Source: Nocardia beijingensis NBRC 16342
GTDB lineage: Bacteria; Actinomycetota; Actinomycetes; Mycobacteriales; Mycobacteriaceae
Length of the DNA: 64,000 bases
Assembly: GCF_001612785.1 (NCBI RefSeq)
Contig: NZ_BDBC01000055.1
Coordinates: 1 to 64,000 of the forward strand
Direction: 5' to 3'
The notes under the pieces are model-generated. The model saw nothing but the letters and a program-made list of their open reading frames with translations. It searched no databases and was not told the origin of the DNA. The translations under genes were made by a program, and so were the position numbers. Shown here piece after piece: positions 1-8,151 of the stretch (its first letter is position 1; each line of letters starts with the position of its first letter).

Positions 1-1472
1 ACGAGCGCCCCGGTGTCGAAATCGGCCCCGATGCCCACCGCGTGCGCCTCCGGCAGCACATAGGACACCAGCATGGTGGTGCCGTTCTGCTGCCGCTTGC
101 CCAACGTCACCGCGAACTCCACATCGGGATGGCGGCTCAGCGCATCATCGATCTCGCCCAGTTCGACGCGGAAACCACGGACCTTCACCTGGAAATCGGA
201 ACGCCCGAGGACCTCGATGCCGCCCCCGGCCAGCCGGCGGGCCAGGTCGCCGGTGCGGTACATGCGTGATCCGGGGTTGCCCGCCTCGCCGCCGAACGGG
301 CTGGCGACGAAGCGCTCCGCGGTCAGGCCGGGCCGGTTGAGGTAGCCCTGCGCCAGCGCGGGACCGGACAGATACAGCTCACCGATCACTCCCGCCGGGG
401 CCGGGCGCAACCGGGAATCCAGCACGAACAGACCGAATCCCGGTATCGCGCTGCCGATGGTGATCGGCTCACCCGGCACGAGCGGCGCGCTGCTGGTCGC
501 GATGACCGTGGCCTCGGTGGGGCCGTAACCGTTGATCATCGCGCGGCCGTCCCCGCTCCACCGGCTGACCAGGTGCGGGCCGAACCGGTCCCCGATGACC
601 ATCACGACGCGCAGGTCGTCCAGGCCCGCCGGATCGACCGATTCCAGCGCTCCGGGCGTGATCAGCATGTGCGTGACACGTTCGCGCCGCAGCAGATCGG
701 CGAGTTCGAACCCGCCGAACACCGTCGGCGGCGCGATCACCAGCGTGGACCCGGTGGCGAAGGCCAGCAGCAGTTCCAGCACCGAGACGTCGAAGTTCGG
801 TGAGCAGATGTGCATCACCCGCGAGCCTTCGGTGACGTCGTAGCGCTCGCGTTCGGACGCGACCATCGCGCCCAATCCGGAGTGGGTGACCACGACCCCC
901 TTGGGCCTGCCGGTCGAACCGGAGGTGAAGATGACGTAGGCCGGATGCTGCTCGGTGAGCGGACGCACCCGATCGGCGTACGAAACCGGGTGCGCGGGCC
1001 GCTGTGCGATCCGCTCCTGGTCGCGCGGGTCGTCGAGGTCGATCCACGGGATGGACGTGCCGAGCGCTTCGCGGTGCGCGGAAGTGGTCAGGCCGAGCGC
1101 GGCTCCGGAATCGGACACCATGTAGGCGATCCGCTCGGGCGGGTAGGTGGGATCGACCGGCACGTAGGCGGCGCCCGTCTTGGCGATCGCCCACACCGAC
1201 AACACCGACTCGACAGAGCGCCGGATGCCGATGGCCACCACGTCGCCGGGGCCGACGCCACGATCGATCAACTCCCGGGCCAGCCGAGACGAGGATTCGT
1301 CGAGCTCTCGATAGGTCAGCTGGGTGTCGTCGGCGGGGTCACCTGTCGGACTGAACCGGATGGCCACCGTGTCGGCGGCGGACTCCACCGCGGCCGTGAG
1401 CAGTTGCCCGAAGAGCAGACCGCCGGAACGGCGACGGCGGTTTCCACGCGCAGAACGGCGGTCCATCTTCAT
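1..1472 (-). CDS. Non-ribosomal peptide synthetase, N-terminal adenylation domain (partial, runs off left edge)
   Basis: Start of an NRPS that activates an amino or aryl acid as an acyl-adenylate. The frame is open from ATG at 1472 to the window edge (about 490 residues), with AAGGAGAG just upstream. Adenylation core motifs appear in order: A3 FTSGSTGRPKG, A4 NFDVSVLELL with the acid-binding Asp, A5 NGYGPTEAT, A7 YRTGDLAR and A8 GRSDFQVKVRGFRVELGEID. After only about 35 residues of basic leader (MKMDRRSARGNRRRR) the adenylation domain begins directly, with no condensation domain before it. This suggests an initiation module or a stand-alone loading protein. The substrate pocket residues I can align do not match a code I am sure of, so no substrate is given. 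Modules beyond the edge cannot be seen. Confidence 0.9.
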   Translation of the reverse strand, partial: MKMDRRSARGNRRRRSGGLLFGQLLTAAVESAADTVAIRFSPTGDPADDTQLTYRELDESSSRLARELIDRGVGPGDVVAIGIRRSVESVLSVWAIAKTGAAYVPVDPTYPPERIAYMVSDSGAALGLTTSAHREALGTSIPWIDLDDPRDQERIAQRPAHPVSYADRVRPLTEQHPAYVIFTSGSTGRPKGVVVTHSGLGAMVASERERYDVTEGSRVMHICSPNFDVSVLELLLAFATGSTLVIAPPTVFGGFELADLLRRERVTHMLITPGALESVDPAGLDDLRVVMVIGDRFGPHLVSRWSGDGRAMINGYGPTEATVIATSSAPLVPGEPITIGSAIPGFGLFVLDSRLRPAPAGVIGELYLSGPALAQGYLNRPGLTAERFVASPFGGEAGNPGSRMYRTGDLARRLAGGGIEVLGRSDFQVKVRGFRVELGEIDDALSRHPDVEFAVTLGKRQQNGTTMLVSYVLPEAHAVGIGADFDTGAL

Positions 1473-1756
1473 TTTCCGTGCTCTCCTTCAGGTGGCGCCG
1501 GCACTCGCGGCCGTGCACCAACGATCCAACCCACAACCTCGCTACTTGCTCGCAATGGTGTCGCAGACAGCCTGCGCGCACTCTCGCGAGATGCCCCGGA
1601 CGGTCTGGCCCCGTCGGGACAGTACACAGCCGGTAACCCGCCTACGGCACGGCATACTGCGGCGCGGGCGAATTATGCTGCGTCTCACACCTTTCACCGA
1701 TCAAGTGTGCCAAGGCGGCGCCGACCCAGACGATGATTCCCGAGATGGCAAGCCGA

Positions 1757-1933
1757 TCAGGCTATCTCGACTACCCCGGTGTCGTGGTCGCGGGACCTCT
1801 TGTTACCGTCCGCGGCGTCAGCCGACCCGGTCTCCGCGATGGACGCCTCCCGCTCGATCGGCGCGGCGTGCGCGGTCGGCACCGGTGCGAGGAATGTGGC
1901 CGGCACGAGGAGGCCCGCGGTGATCGCCTTCAT
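1757..1933 (-). CDS. Small secreted peptide, unknown function
   Basis: A 58-residue frame beginning MKAITAGLLVPATFLAP has a positive start, a hydrophobic core and an AHA-A signal-peptidase I site near residue 23. About 35 polar residues would remain after cleavage. It lies upstream of the NRPS gene on the same strand. No family is recognised. The nearest purine-rich sequence (GGAGGAG, 1954-1960) is about 20 bases from the ATG, too far for a normal ribosome site, so the start is uncertain. The reading frame itself could be chance; the signal peptide is the only positive evidence. Confidence 0.4.
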   Translation of the reverse strand: MKAITAGLLVPATFLAPVPTAHAAPIEREASIAETGSADAADGNKRSRDHDTGVVEIA

Positions 1934-2041
1934 GCGGACGAGTATTCGGTGAACTCCTCCGTCCCGCACGACCCCATTCATCGGGGCGCGGGGCACGTCA
2001 TCCGGCCCGTGGTCAGCGGCCCGGATCGCCGCCCCGCGACA

Positions 2042-2776
2042 TCAGTGCGAACCCAGCGGCCGCAGCGACCACGACGTCGCCTCGATCGGCACCGCCGCGG
2101 CGGATCGGGCTATGCGGCTGGTCCTGGATCCGGTGATGAATTCGGGATCGGTTCCCATGATGACCCGGCCCTCGCTGTTGACCAGCACCACCCGCTCACC
2201 GAACGCGCGGAATCGGGGCAGCAGGACTTCTTCGATGGAAGCGACCGGAACATCGGCGCCGGCGATTCCGAGGAAAGCGCCCGAATCGATCGTCACCGGA
2301 ATCGCGAAGGTGCAGACATATTGATCGGTGCACGCGTAATCCAGGCACGGGCCGTGGACCCAGCGCCGACCCTGATCGCGCGGAATCGTGAACCATTCCA
2401 TGGTCGTGTAGTCGTAGAAGTACTCGTTGTGGGGATTCAATTCCAGCACAAGGCGTTGCGATCCGCCCTCTGTGCCGAGGAACCACCATTCCAGGTATCG
2501 GGGGCGATCCGCCAGAACGCCGTCAGCCATCACCACGCCCGCGCTTTCGAACAATTTTCCGCGCCGCTCGAGTTCGCCGACGATGGTTTCGCGCAGCGGT
2601 GCGAGATCGGTCGACCGGGGCGGCTGCCGCAGCTTCGCGGCGTAGCTTTCCCACAGCGTCGTCAGCGCGTCACCGATGACGCCCAGCGATCGGTAGACCT
2701 CCTCGGCCAGCTCCGTGACGGCGTGAACGAGTGATTCGACGGTCACCGGGGGGTGAGAACTATCGGTATCCCTCAT
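2042..2776 (-). CDS. Cache-domain-containing protein (putative ligand sensor)
   Basis: A 244-residue soluble protein with a Cache-like fold: a helical N-terminus (residues 10-75) followed by the sensor region. Visible marks are YLEWWFLG, PHNEYFYDYTTMEWF, a Cys pair in GPCLDYACTDQYVC, and the cache-like strand run TFAIPVTIDSGAFLGIAGADVPVASIE then RVVLVNSEGRVIMGTDP. There is no transmembrane helix or output domain, so it probably binds a small ligand inside the cell and acts through a partner. It starts three bases after the stop of the GntR regulator upstream, so the two are very likely co-transcribed and functionally paired. The ligand is not known; cache domains usually bind carboxylates, amino acids or amines. 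Confidence 0.7.
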   Translation of the reverse strand: MRDTDSSHPPVTVESLVHAVTELAEEVYRSLGVIGDALTTLWESYAAKLRQPPRSTDLAPLRETIVGELERRGKLFESAGVVMADGVLADRPRYLEWWFLGTEGGSQRLVLELNPHNEYFYDYTTMEWFTIPRDQGRRWVHGPCLDYACTDQYVCTFAIPVTIDSGAFLGIAGADVPVASIEEVLLPRFRAFGERVVLVNSEGRVIMGTDPEFITGSRTSRIARSAAAVPIEATSWSLRPLGSH

Positions 2777-2779
2777 CGA

Positions 2780-3526
2780 TCAACTGAGCTCCAAGCGTAA
2801 GGCGACGAGGCGGCGGATGCGTGATTCGGTTTGTGATTCTGCCAGTTCTCTGGCCCGGGTGTCGTCTTCTCTCTCGATCGCGTCCACCAGGTCACGATGA
2901 GCGGTGGCTTCGGCCGCCGGATCGAGTTTCAGCCGGGGCAGCCAGAGCAGAGCGGACAGTTCGGTCTGCAGCGCCACCTGGGCGCGGGTCAGGCGGGTGG
3001 ATTGTGCGCACACCGCCATTTCGATATGGAAGCGGCTGTCGGCCCTGCGGGCCGAAATGGGCTCGCTGCTGTCCTGCAGCCGGTCGGCGAGGGTCCGCAG
3101 CCGCGCGATATCGCCCCGCAATCCGCGGCGCGCGGCGAACACGGCGGCGGCTCCGGTGACGGCGAAGTGTTCGTCGCCGAGATCGCGCAATTCCTGAACG
3201 CTCATTTCCTGCAAACGCGCCAACGCGGTGCCCTCGAGGATCTCCGCCGCTCCGCGGATGAAGCTGCCGCCGCCCCGTCCGCGCTTGGTGTGCACGATTC
3301 CCTGCTGGCGGAGTACGGCCAGCGCCTCCCGCAGGGTCATCGTCGAGACGCCCAGCTGGTTGGCGAGGTCGGTCTCACTGGGCAACTGCTGGCCGTCCAC
3401 CATCAGGCCCAGGCTGATGGCGGCGCAGAGCCGCTGCACCACGGCCTCGGTCTTCGGGCCGCCACCCTCGAGGGGGGCCAGCACGGCGCCGAGCGCGGTC
3501 AACCCGGCGTTCTCCTGCTTGGACAA
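2780..3526 (-). CDS. FadR/GntR-family transcriptional regulator
   Basis: A winged-helix GntR DNA-binding domain (about residues 25-90, with LPSETDLANQLGVSTMTLREALAVL) is followed by an all-helical FadR/FCD-type effector domain (RADSRFHIEMAV and a late conserved His). I start it at TTG 3526 because AGGAG sits five bases upstream (3532-3536). The longer frame to another TTG at 3565 has no ribosome site and would run into the promoter. The protein is then 248 residues, normal for the family. It lies directly upstream of the cache-domain gene. The upstream region has a possible promoter (TTCATA, 18 bases, TAGGAT) overlapping one of two 13-base direct repeats, which fits autoregulation. Confidence 0.85.
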   Translation of the reverse strand: MSKQENAGLTALGAVLAPLEGGGPKTEAVVQRLCAAISLGLMVDGQQLPSETDLANQLGVSTMTLREALAVLRQQGIVHTKRGRGGGSFIRGAAEILEGTALARLQEMSVQELRDLGDEHFAVTGAAAVFAARRGLRGDIARLRTLADRLQDSSEPISARRADSRFHIEMAVCAQSTRLTRAQVALQTELSALLWLPRLKLDPAAEATAHRDLVDAIEREDDTRARELAESQTESRIRRLVALRLELS

Positions 3527-3571
3527 CGCGACTCCTCGCGTGGGATGTAACTCGATCCTAGCCAACGAACA

Positions 3572-3598
3572 CTTGAACTATGAACTCTGGATTCAGAG
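3572..3598. promoter_or_regulatory. Putative GntR operator, copy 1
   Basis: CTTGAACTATGAA (3572-3584) followed at once by the dyad CTCTG-GATT-CAGAG (3585-3598). The same 13 bases recur at 3687-3699. This copy overlaps the likely -35 element of the GntR gene on the minus strand. The operator role is inferred from repetition and position. Confidence 0.5.
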
Positions 3599-3686
3599 GT
3601 AAGTGTCGCTGATCGGACTCCCCGTCGTCCGTCGAGTCCGTCGCGTGTGCGCTCGGCGAACGTAACGCAATCCTTACCTGGCGCGC

Positions 3687-3713
3687 CTTGAACTATGAAA
3701 TCTAATGTCTTAG
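3687..3713. promoter_or_regulatory. Putative GntR operator, copy 2
   Basis: A second exact copy of CTTGAACTATGAA (3687-3699), followed by the short dyad CTAA-TGTC-TTAG (3702-3713). It lies 115 bases from copy 1 in the 320-base region between the GntR gene and the next gene on the plus strand. That region otherwise shows no coding potential. It may let the regulator loop DNA or control the plus-strand gene. Confidence 0.45.
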
Positions 3714-3846
3714 GTTCAGACCGTGCATCTGTCTTTCCGAGCACCGGGACGCGGCGGCGTCACGAGCAGTCACACGCGCACCGGCGGTCACTCCACGGAG
3801 GTCGTGCCGAGTCGGCTCGGCAGGCGGCGCGCAGTACGGAGCCAGG

Positions 3847-4110
3847 GTGTCGGCGATGAATGACGTGCGCCATACCGAAGTCGACGGTATCCGCGTGACC
3901 TGGCGTTTCGTCCAGCACCACCTGATCGCGATCGTGGCGGTCGACAACGCCTCGGATGCCTCGCCTGTGGTCTCGTTCGGCCCGGGGAACTATCCCGACC
4001 TGGCGCAGGCGCGGGAACTTCTTCCGGAACTGGCGCGGCTGTGGGATGCGGTGCGCCGCGAATTCTGGGCAAAACTCATCCCGCCCTTCGGGCAAACAGC
4101 TTGGGCGTGA
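3847..4110 (+). CDS. Small conserved-looking protein, unknown function
   Basis: An 87-residue soluble protein starting GTG at 3847 with GGAG five bases upstream (3838-3841). Codon use fits a real high-GC gene. It has a beta-rich N-terminal half (VDGIRVTWRFVQHHLIAIVAV) and a helical C-terminal half (DLAQARELLPELARLWDAVRREFWAKLIPPFG). I do not recognise the family. It is transcribed away from the GntR gene across the region with the two direct repeats, so it may be under that regulator. ATG at 3856 is an alternative start. Confidence 0.5.
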   Translation: MSAMNDVRHTEVDGIRVTWRFVQHHLIAIVAVDNASDASPVVSFGPGNYPDLAQARELLPELARLWDAVRREFWAKLIPPFGQTAWA

Positions 4111-4227
4111 CCCGGCCCACGCCGGTGAGCGCACCGCCCGGATCTGCGCGCCGCCACCGGTAGCCGCTCGGCTCCGTGCGTGTCGGCTGCGCGACCGGGC
4201 GGCGTCGTATCCGCGCGCGACCGGGCC

Positions 4228-5829
4228 TCAATCGCGCGAGATGGCCCCGTCCACGCGCCGCCAGATGCCGAGTGGGTTGTCCGCGCGGATCTCGTCGGCG
4301 AGCAGGTCCTCGGGGACGTTCTGATAGGCGACCGGGCGCAGGAAGCGCTCGATGGCGCGGCTGCCGACGGAGGTGGTCGCCGGCGCGCTGGTCGCGGGGA
4401 ACGGGCCGCCGTGCACCACCGCGTGGCCGACTTCCACCCCGGTGGGCCAGCCGTCGAACAGCACCCGGCCCGCGATCAGTTCGAGCTTGCCCAGCAGGGT
4501 CCCGGCCAGCTCGCGATCCGCGGGCGCGGCGTGCACCGTGGCGGTGAGCTGGCCCTCGAGCTCGTCGACCAGGGCGGCGAACTGCTCCTCGCCGGTCACC
4601 CGGACGATGATCGACGCGGGTCCGAACACCTCCTGTTGCAGTTCGTGGTCGGCGCGGAACCGGTCGCCGGTGGTCACGAACAACTGCGGCACACCGGTGC
4701 ACCCCGTCCCGGCGTCGGTGCCCTTCGCCACGGTCCGCACGGCGTCGGTGGCGCCCAAGCGGCGCACACCCGCCTCGAACGCGGACGCGATGCCCGGGTT
4801 CAGCATCGGCGCGCCCGGCGCGGCGGCGACCGCGGCGCTCGCCGCCGCGACGAAATCGTCCGCTCCGGGACCGTCGGCCAGGAAGACCAAGCCCGGGCTC
4901 GTGCACAGCTGCCCGGCACCGGTGGTCAGCGAGGCGACGAATTCTTCGCCGAGCCGCGCGCCGCGCTCGGCCAGGGCGCCCGGCAGCACGAACACCGGAT
5001 TCACACTGGACATCTCCGCGAATACGGGGATGGGGACCGGCCGCGCCGCGGCTGCCGCGACGAGCGCGAGCCCGGCCCGCCGCGAACCGGTGAAGCCGAC
5101 CGCGCGGATGCGCGGGTCGCACACCAGCGCCGAACCGGTGTCCACACCGCCGTGGATCAGCGAGAAGGTGCCCTCGGGCAGGTCGTGCTCCCGGACGGCC
5201 TTACGGACCGCGCGCCCGACCAGCTCGGACGTGCCCGGATGGGCCGGGTGTGCCTTGACCACCACGGGCGCGCCCGCCGCCAGCGCGGAGGCGGTGTCGC
5301 CACCGGCCACCGAGAAGGCCAGCGGGAAGTTGCTCGCCGCGAACACCGCGACCGGTCCGAGCGGGATCCGGCGTTGGCGCAGATCGGGTTTGGGCAGCGG
5401 GCTGCGCGCCGGGTCGGGCCGGTCCAGCCGGGCGCCCGTCCAGCTGCCCTCGCGCACCACGTCGGCGAAGAGCCGCAGCTGGCCGGTGGTGCGGCCGATC
5501 TCGGAGCGCACGCGGGCCTCGGGCAGTCCGGTCTCGGCGTTCACCCGGTGGACCAGGACGTCGCCGAGCGCCTCGATCTCGCGCGCGATGGTGTCCAGGA
5601 ACGCCGCGCGCGCATCGAAGCCGGTGTGCCGATAGCGCTCGAAGGCGGTCGCGGCCAGTTCGGCGGCGCGGGCGACCGTCGCGGCGTCGGCTTCGCCGTA
5701 CACCGGATCGAGGTCGGCGCCGGTCGCCGGGTTCGTCGCCCGGAACGCTCCGGCGGCGCCGGGGACGTCCGCGGCGCCCACCAGGTTGGCGCCGGTCAGA
5801 GGTGCGGCATCGGTGTGTGCGGTGGTCAT
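4228..5829 (-). CDS. Aldehyde dehydrogenase (NADP+), 2,5-dioxovalerate (alpha-ketoglutarate semialdehyde) dehydrogenase type
   Basis: A 533-residue member of the aldehyde dehydrogenase superfamily. The catalytic Cys309 lies in TGAGQLCTSPG, the general-base Glu272 in VFAEMSSVNP, the substrate Asn167 in ASNFPLAFSVAG, and Lys192 in VVVKAHPAHP binds the cofactor phosphate. The short ASNFP..FSVAGGDTASALAAG and KAHPAHPGTSE signatures are typical of the ketoglutarate-semialdehyde dehydrogenases that end sugar-acid, hydroxyproline or glucarate catabolism by making 2-oxoglutarate. No other gene of such a pathway is adjacent, so the physiological substrate is open. The start at 5829 (MTTAHTD) was preferred over a 29-residue basic extension. 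It has a modest AAAGTGAG ribosome site. Confidence 0.85.
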   Translation of the reverse strand: MTTAHTDAAPLTGANLVGAADVPGAAGAFRATNPATGADLDPVYGEADAATVARAAELAATAFERYRHTGFDARAAFLDTIAREIEALGDVLVHRVNAETGLPEARVRSEIGRTTGQLRLFADVVREGSWTGARLDRPDPARSPLPKPDLRQRRIPLGPVAVFAASNFPLAFSVAGGDTASALAAGAPVVVKAHPAHPGTSELVGRAVRKAVREHDLPEGTFSLIHGGVDTGSALVCDPRIRAVGFTGSRRAGLALVAAAAARPVPIPVFAEMSSVNPVFVLPGALAERGARLGEEFVASLTTGAGQLCTSPGLVFLADGPGADDFVAAASAAVAAAPGAPMLNPGIASAFEAGVRRLGATDAVRTVAKGTDAGTGCTGVPQLFVTTGDRFRADHELQQEVFGPASIIVRVTGEEQFAALVDELEGQLTATVHAAPADRELAGTLLGKLELIAGRVLFDGWPTGVEVGHAVVHGGPFPATSAPATTSVGSRAIERFLRPVAYQNVPEDLLADEIRADNPLGIWRRVDGAISRD

Positions 5830-5963
5830 AGGCTCACTTTCTGCACGAGGTCGGCCGGCTCGGCGAGTTCGACGTCGTCGAGGAAAGCCCCTTGACGAAC
5901 ATATGTTTGGGACCACGGCCAGGAGGCATTACCCCAGCGGACAAGCTCGACAAGGAGGTTCGG

Positions 5964-6527
5964 ATGTCGGCTGCAGTTTGGGTAATCATCGTCGTCATCG
6001 CCATTGTCGTCGTCGCGGCCGTTGTCGCGCTCCTGGTCTGGCCGATGCTGCGCAGGCAGCGCCTACGCCGCAGATTCGGCCCGGAGTACGACCGCACGGT
6101 ACGGGAGCACGAGGACCGCAAGACCGCGGAGCGGGAACTCGCCGAACGCGAGCGCAGGCACGCGCAACTGCGGCTGCGCGAGCTGTCGGACGACGAGAAG
6201 CGGGTCTACTCCACTCGCTGGGTAGAGGTGCAGGAGCGGTTCATCGACGACCCCGCCGGGGCGTTGAGCGAAGCCGACCGCCTCGTCACCACCATCATGG
6301 CCGAGCGCGGCTATCCCACGGAGAACTACGAGCAGCAGTTGGCTGATCTGTCCGTGGAGCACGCCGAGCCGCTCGGCCACTATCGCGCCGCGCACGACAT
6401 CGCGACCCGGCCCGCGGGGGCGGCGGTGTCCACCGAGGACCGGCGCACGGCCATCGTGCACTACCGGGAAGTGTTCCAAGATCTGATCGGCGTGGGCGGC
6501 CAGGGGAAGAAGGACGTGAAAGCATGA
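5964..6527 (+). CDS. Membrane-anchored protein with an unnamed actinobacterial WxxVQ-FxDDP domain
   Basis: A 187-residue protein with one N-terminal transmembrane helix (about residues 5-30, very Val/Ile rich), then a basic stop-transfer (RRQRLRRR), a charged coiled-coil-like stretch (residues 40-75) and a C-terminal domain with the marks TRWVEVQERFIDDPAGALSEAD. The domain faces the cytoplasm by the positive-inside rule. GGAGG six bases before ATG 5964 sets the start and excludes the longer frame. The next gene overlaps by ATGA and carries a second copy of the same domain, so the two proteins are probably functional partners. I know the motif only as an uncharacterised one in actinobacteria. 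Confidence 0.8.
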   Translation: MSAAVWVIIVVIAIVVVAAVVALLVWPMLRRQRLRRRFGPEYDRTVREHEDRKTAERELAERERRHAQLRLRELSDDEKRVYSTRWVEVQERFIDDPAGALSEADRLVTTIMAERGYPTENYEQQLADLSVEHAEPLGHYRAAHDIATRPAGAAVSTEDRRTAIVHYREVFQDLIGVGGQGKKDVKA

Positions 6528-7171
6528 GCACCGAATCCGAACGCCGGCCGTACGGCAATGGGGCGGAAGAGAATTCGACGGGGGAGGAGAGCCGGGCCGA
6601 GTCGCGGTACGACGGAACCGAGGCGGCCGATCGTCAGCAAGGGGGAGCGGTCACCGACTCCGCGGCGGCACGGCACGACACCGGGCAGGCCGCGGCGTCC
6701 GGCGGGATCGATGACGCCGAACGCGCGCAGGTCACCGGTGCGCCCGGATCGAGCGCCCCCGCCGGCGTGGACGCCGGAGCCGAGCCGGTTCGCGCGGACG
6801 CCGCGGCGCAACAGCAGACGATCGGCACCGAGCTCGGTGGCGCCGCGGGCACCGAGCGATCCGACGCGCAAGGCGCACCGACGGCGGAAGGCGCGACCGA
6901 GGGGCCCGCGCCGTTATTCCCGGAAGCCGATCTCGATCGCCTGCGCACCCAGTGGCGCGAAGTCCAGGTCGCCTTCGTCGACGATCCCCGTGCCGCGGTC
7001 GATCGTGCGGACGAGCTGCTCGGCAATACCATTCACCAGTTGACCGCCACCTACGAGCGGCGCAAGCACGAACTGGACGAGCGGCTCGGCGACACGTCCG
7101 ACACCGAGGGGCTGCGGCAGGCTCTGCGCGGGTACCGGGCGTTCTTCGACCAGCTGCTCTCGATCGGCTAG
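6524..7171 (+). CDS. Protein with disordered N-terminus and the same WxxVQ-FxDDP domain
   Basis: 215 residues. The first about 130 are low-complexity, rich in Ala, Gly, Glu, Asp, Ser and Thr and probably unstructured. The last about 85 repeat the domain of the gene upstream (RTQWREVQVAFVDDPRAAVDRADELL, then a helix and RGYRAFFDQLLSIG, matching HYREVFQDLIGV in the partner). There is no membrane helix. The start overlaps the previous stop (ATGA), indicating translational coupling. Function unknown; the layout resembles a membrane anchor plus a soluble partner sharing a dimerisation domain, which is inference. Confidence 0.75.
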   Translation: MSTESERRPYGNGAEENSTGEESRAESRYDGTEAADRQQGGAVTDSAAARHDTGQAAASGGIDDAERAQVTGAPGSSAPAGVDAGAEPVRADAAAQQQTIGTELGGAAGTERSDAQGAPTAEGATEGPAPLFPEADLDRLRTQWREVQVAFVDDPRAAVDRADELLGNTIHQLTATYERRKHELDERLGDTSDTEGLRQALRGYRAFFDQLLSIG

Positions 7172-7187
7172 CGAAGAGCCGTTGCCG

Positions 7188-8063
7188 ATGAATGTCTTCC
7201 GATTGGCCGGCGGGACGGTCGACCGGGCGACGGACTGGGTCGCCCGGCAGATCAAGGAGCGGGTTCCCGCCGCCGACCCCGCCGATCGCGACCCGGAGTT
7301 CATCGCGTCCACCGTGGAACTGGGGTGGTCGCTCGTCCGCCTCTATTTCCGCGCGGAGGTGCGCGGCCTGGAGCGGATTCCGGAAGAGGGGCCGGTCCTG
7401 CTGGTGGGCAACCACTCCGGCGGGAACGTGTCGCCGGAGGTCCTGGTGACCACGCTGGCCTTCGTGCGACGTTTCGGACCGCGCCGGCCCTTCTTCCAGC
7501 TCGCCCACGACATGGTGATGGCCTACCCGGTGATCGGCTCGTTGCTGCGCCGCTTCGGGACGGTCAACGCCAACCCCGGCAACGCGGAGCAGGTGCTGCG
7601 GGACGGTGCGGCGGTGCTGGTCTATCCCGGTGGCGACTGGGAAGTGCACCGGCCGACCTGGGAGGAGGACCGGATCGACTTCGCCGGTCGCACCGGTTTC
7701 CTCCGCCTGGCCTGGGACCAGCGGGTTCCGATCGTGCCGGTGGTGAACATCGGGGCGCAGCAGAGTCAGTTGGTGCTCACCCGCGGTGATCGGATCGCGC
7801 GCCTGCTGCGACTGGATCGAATGCTGCGGCTGAAGGTGTTCCCGATCTCGATCGCTCTGCCGTGGGGACTGAACATCGGTGATCTCGCCGGACATCTGCC
7901 GTTGCCGAGCAAGATCACCGTCGAGTTCCTCGACCCGATCGATCTGCGCGAGGCGATGGGGCCCGAACTCGATCCGCAGGCGGCCTACCGGCACGTCACC
8001 GGCATCATGCAACACGCGCTGACCAGGCTCGACGAAGAACGCGCCCTGCCGATCGTCGGTTGA
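7188..8063 (+). CDS. Lysophospholipid acyltransferase family protein (PlsC-like)
   Basis: A 291-residue acyl-CoA:glycerolipid acyltransferase-like protein. It has the block I motif GNHSGGNVSPEVL (NH followed by a variant of the usual acidic residue), block III VLVYPGGDWEVHRP and block IV VPIVPVVNIGAQQ. This pattern is of the MGAT/DGAT-like branch rather than canonical PlsC, which has NHxxxxD. It would acylate a lysophospholipid, mono- or diacylglycerol or another lipid alcohol at the membrane face. ATG 7188 was chosen over TTG 7182 because AAGAG lies at the better spacing. It follows the two WxxVQ genes by 16 bases and is probably in their operon. Confidence 0.8.
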   Translation: MNVFRLAGGTVDRATDWVARQIKERVPAADPADRDPEFIASTVELGWSLVRLYFRAEVRGLERIPEEGPVLLVGNHSGGNVSPEVLVTTLAFVRRFGPRRPFFQLAHDMVMAYPVIGSLLRRFGTVNANPGNAEQVLRDGAAVLVYPGGDWEVHRPTWEEDRIDFAGRTGFLRLAWDQRVPIVPVVNIGAQQSQLVLTRGDRIARLLRLDRMLRLKVFPISIALPWGLNIGDLAGHLPLPSKITVEFLDPIDLREAMGPELDPQAAYRHVTGIMQHALTRLDEERALPIVG

Positions 8064-8151
8064 TCGGAACCCGCGGAGCGATCGTGCCCGCGCGCGGTCA
8101 CCTTCGTGATACCGTTAGTAACATATATTCGTTCCTGTGATGGAGGTCACC

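Noticed and set aside
810..1736. Plus-strand 308-residue frame opposite the NRPS gene
   Set aside because: It is the antisense shadow of the adenylation domain, whose motifs are unmistakable on the minus strand.
3527..3565. Longer GntR start at TTG 3565
   Set aside because: No ribosome site precedes it and it would place coding sequence in the promoter; TTG 3526 has AGGAG at five bases.
4180..5895. Plus-strand 571-residue frame
   Set aside because: It covers the aldehyde dehydrogenase gene in antisense and has only Arg/Gly-rich composition without motifs.
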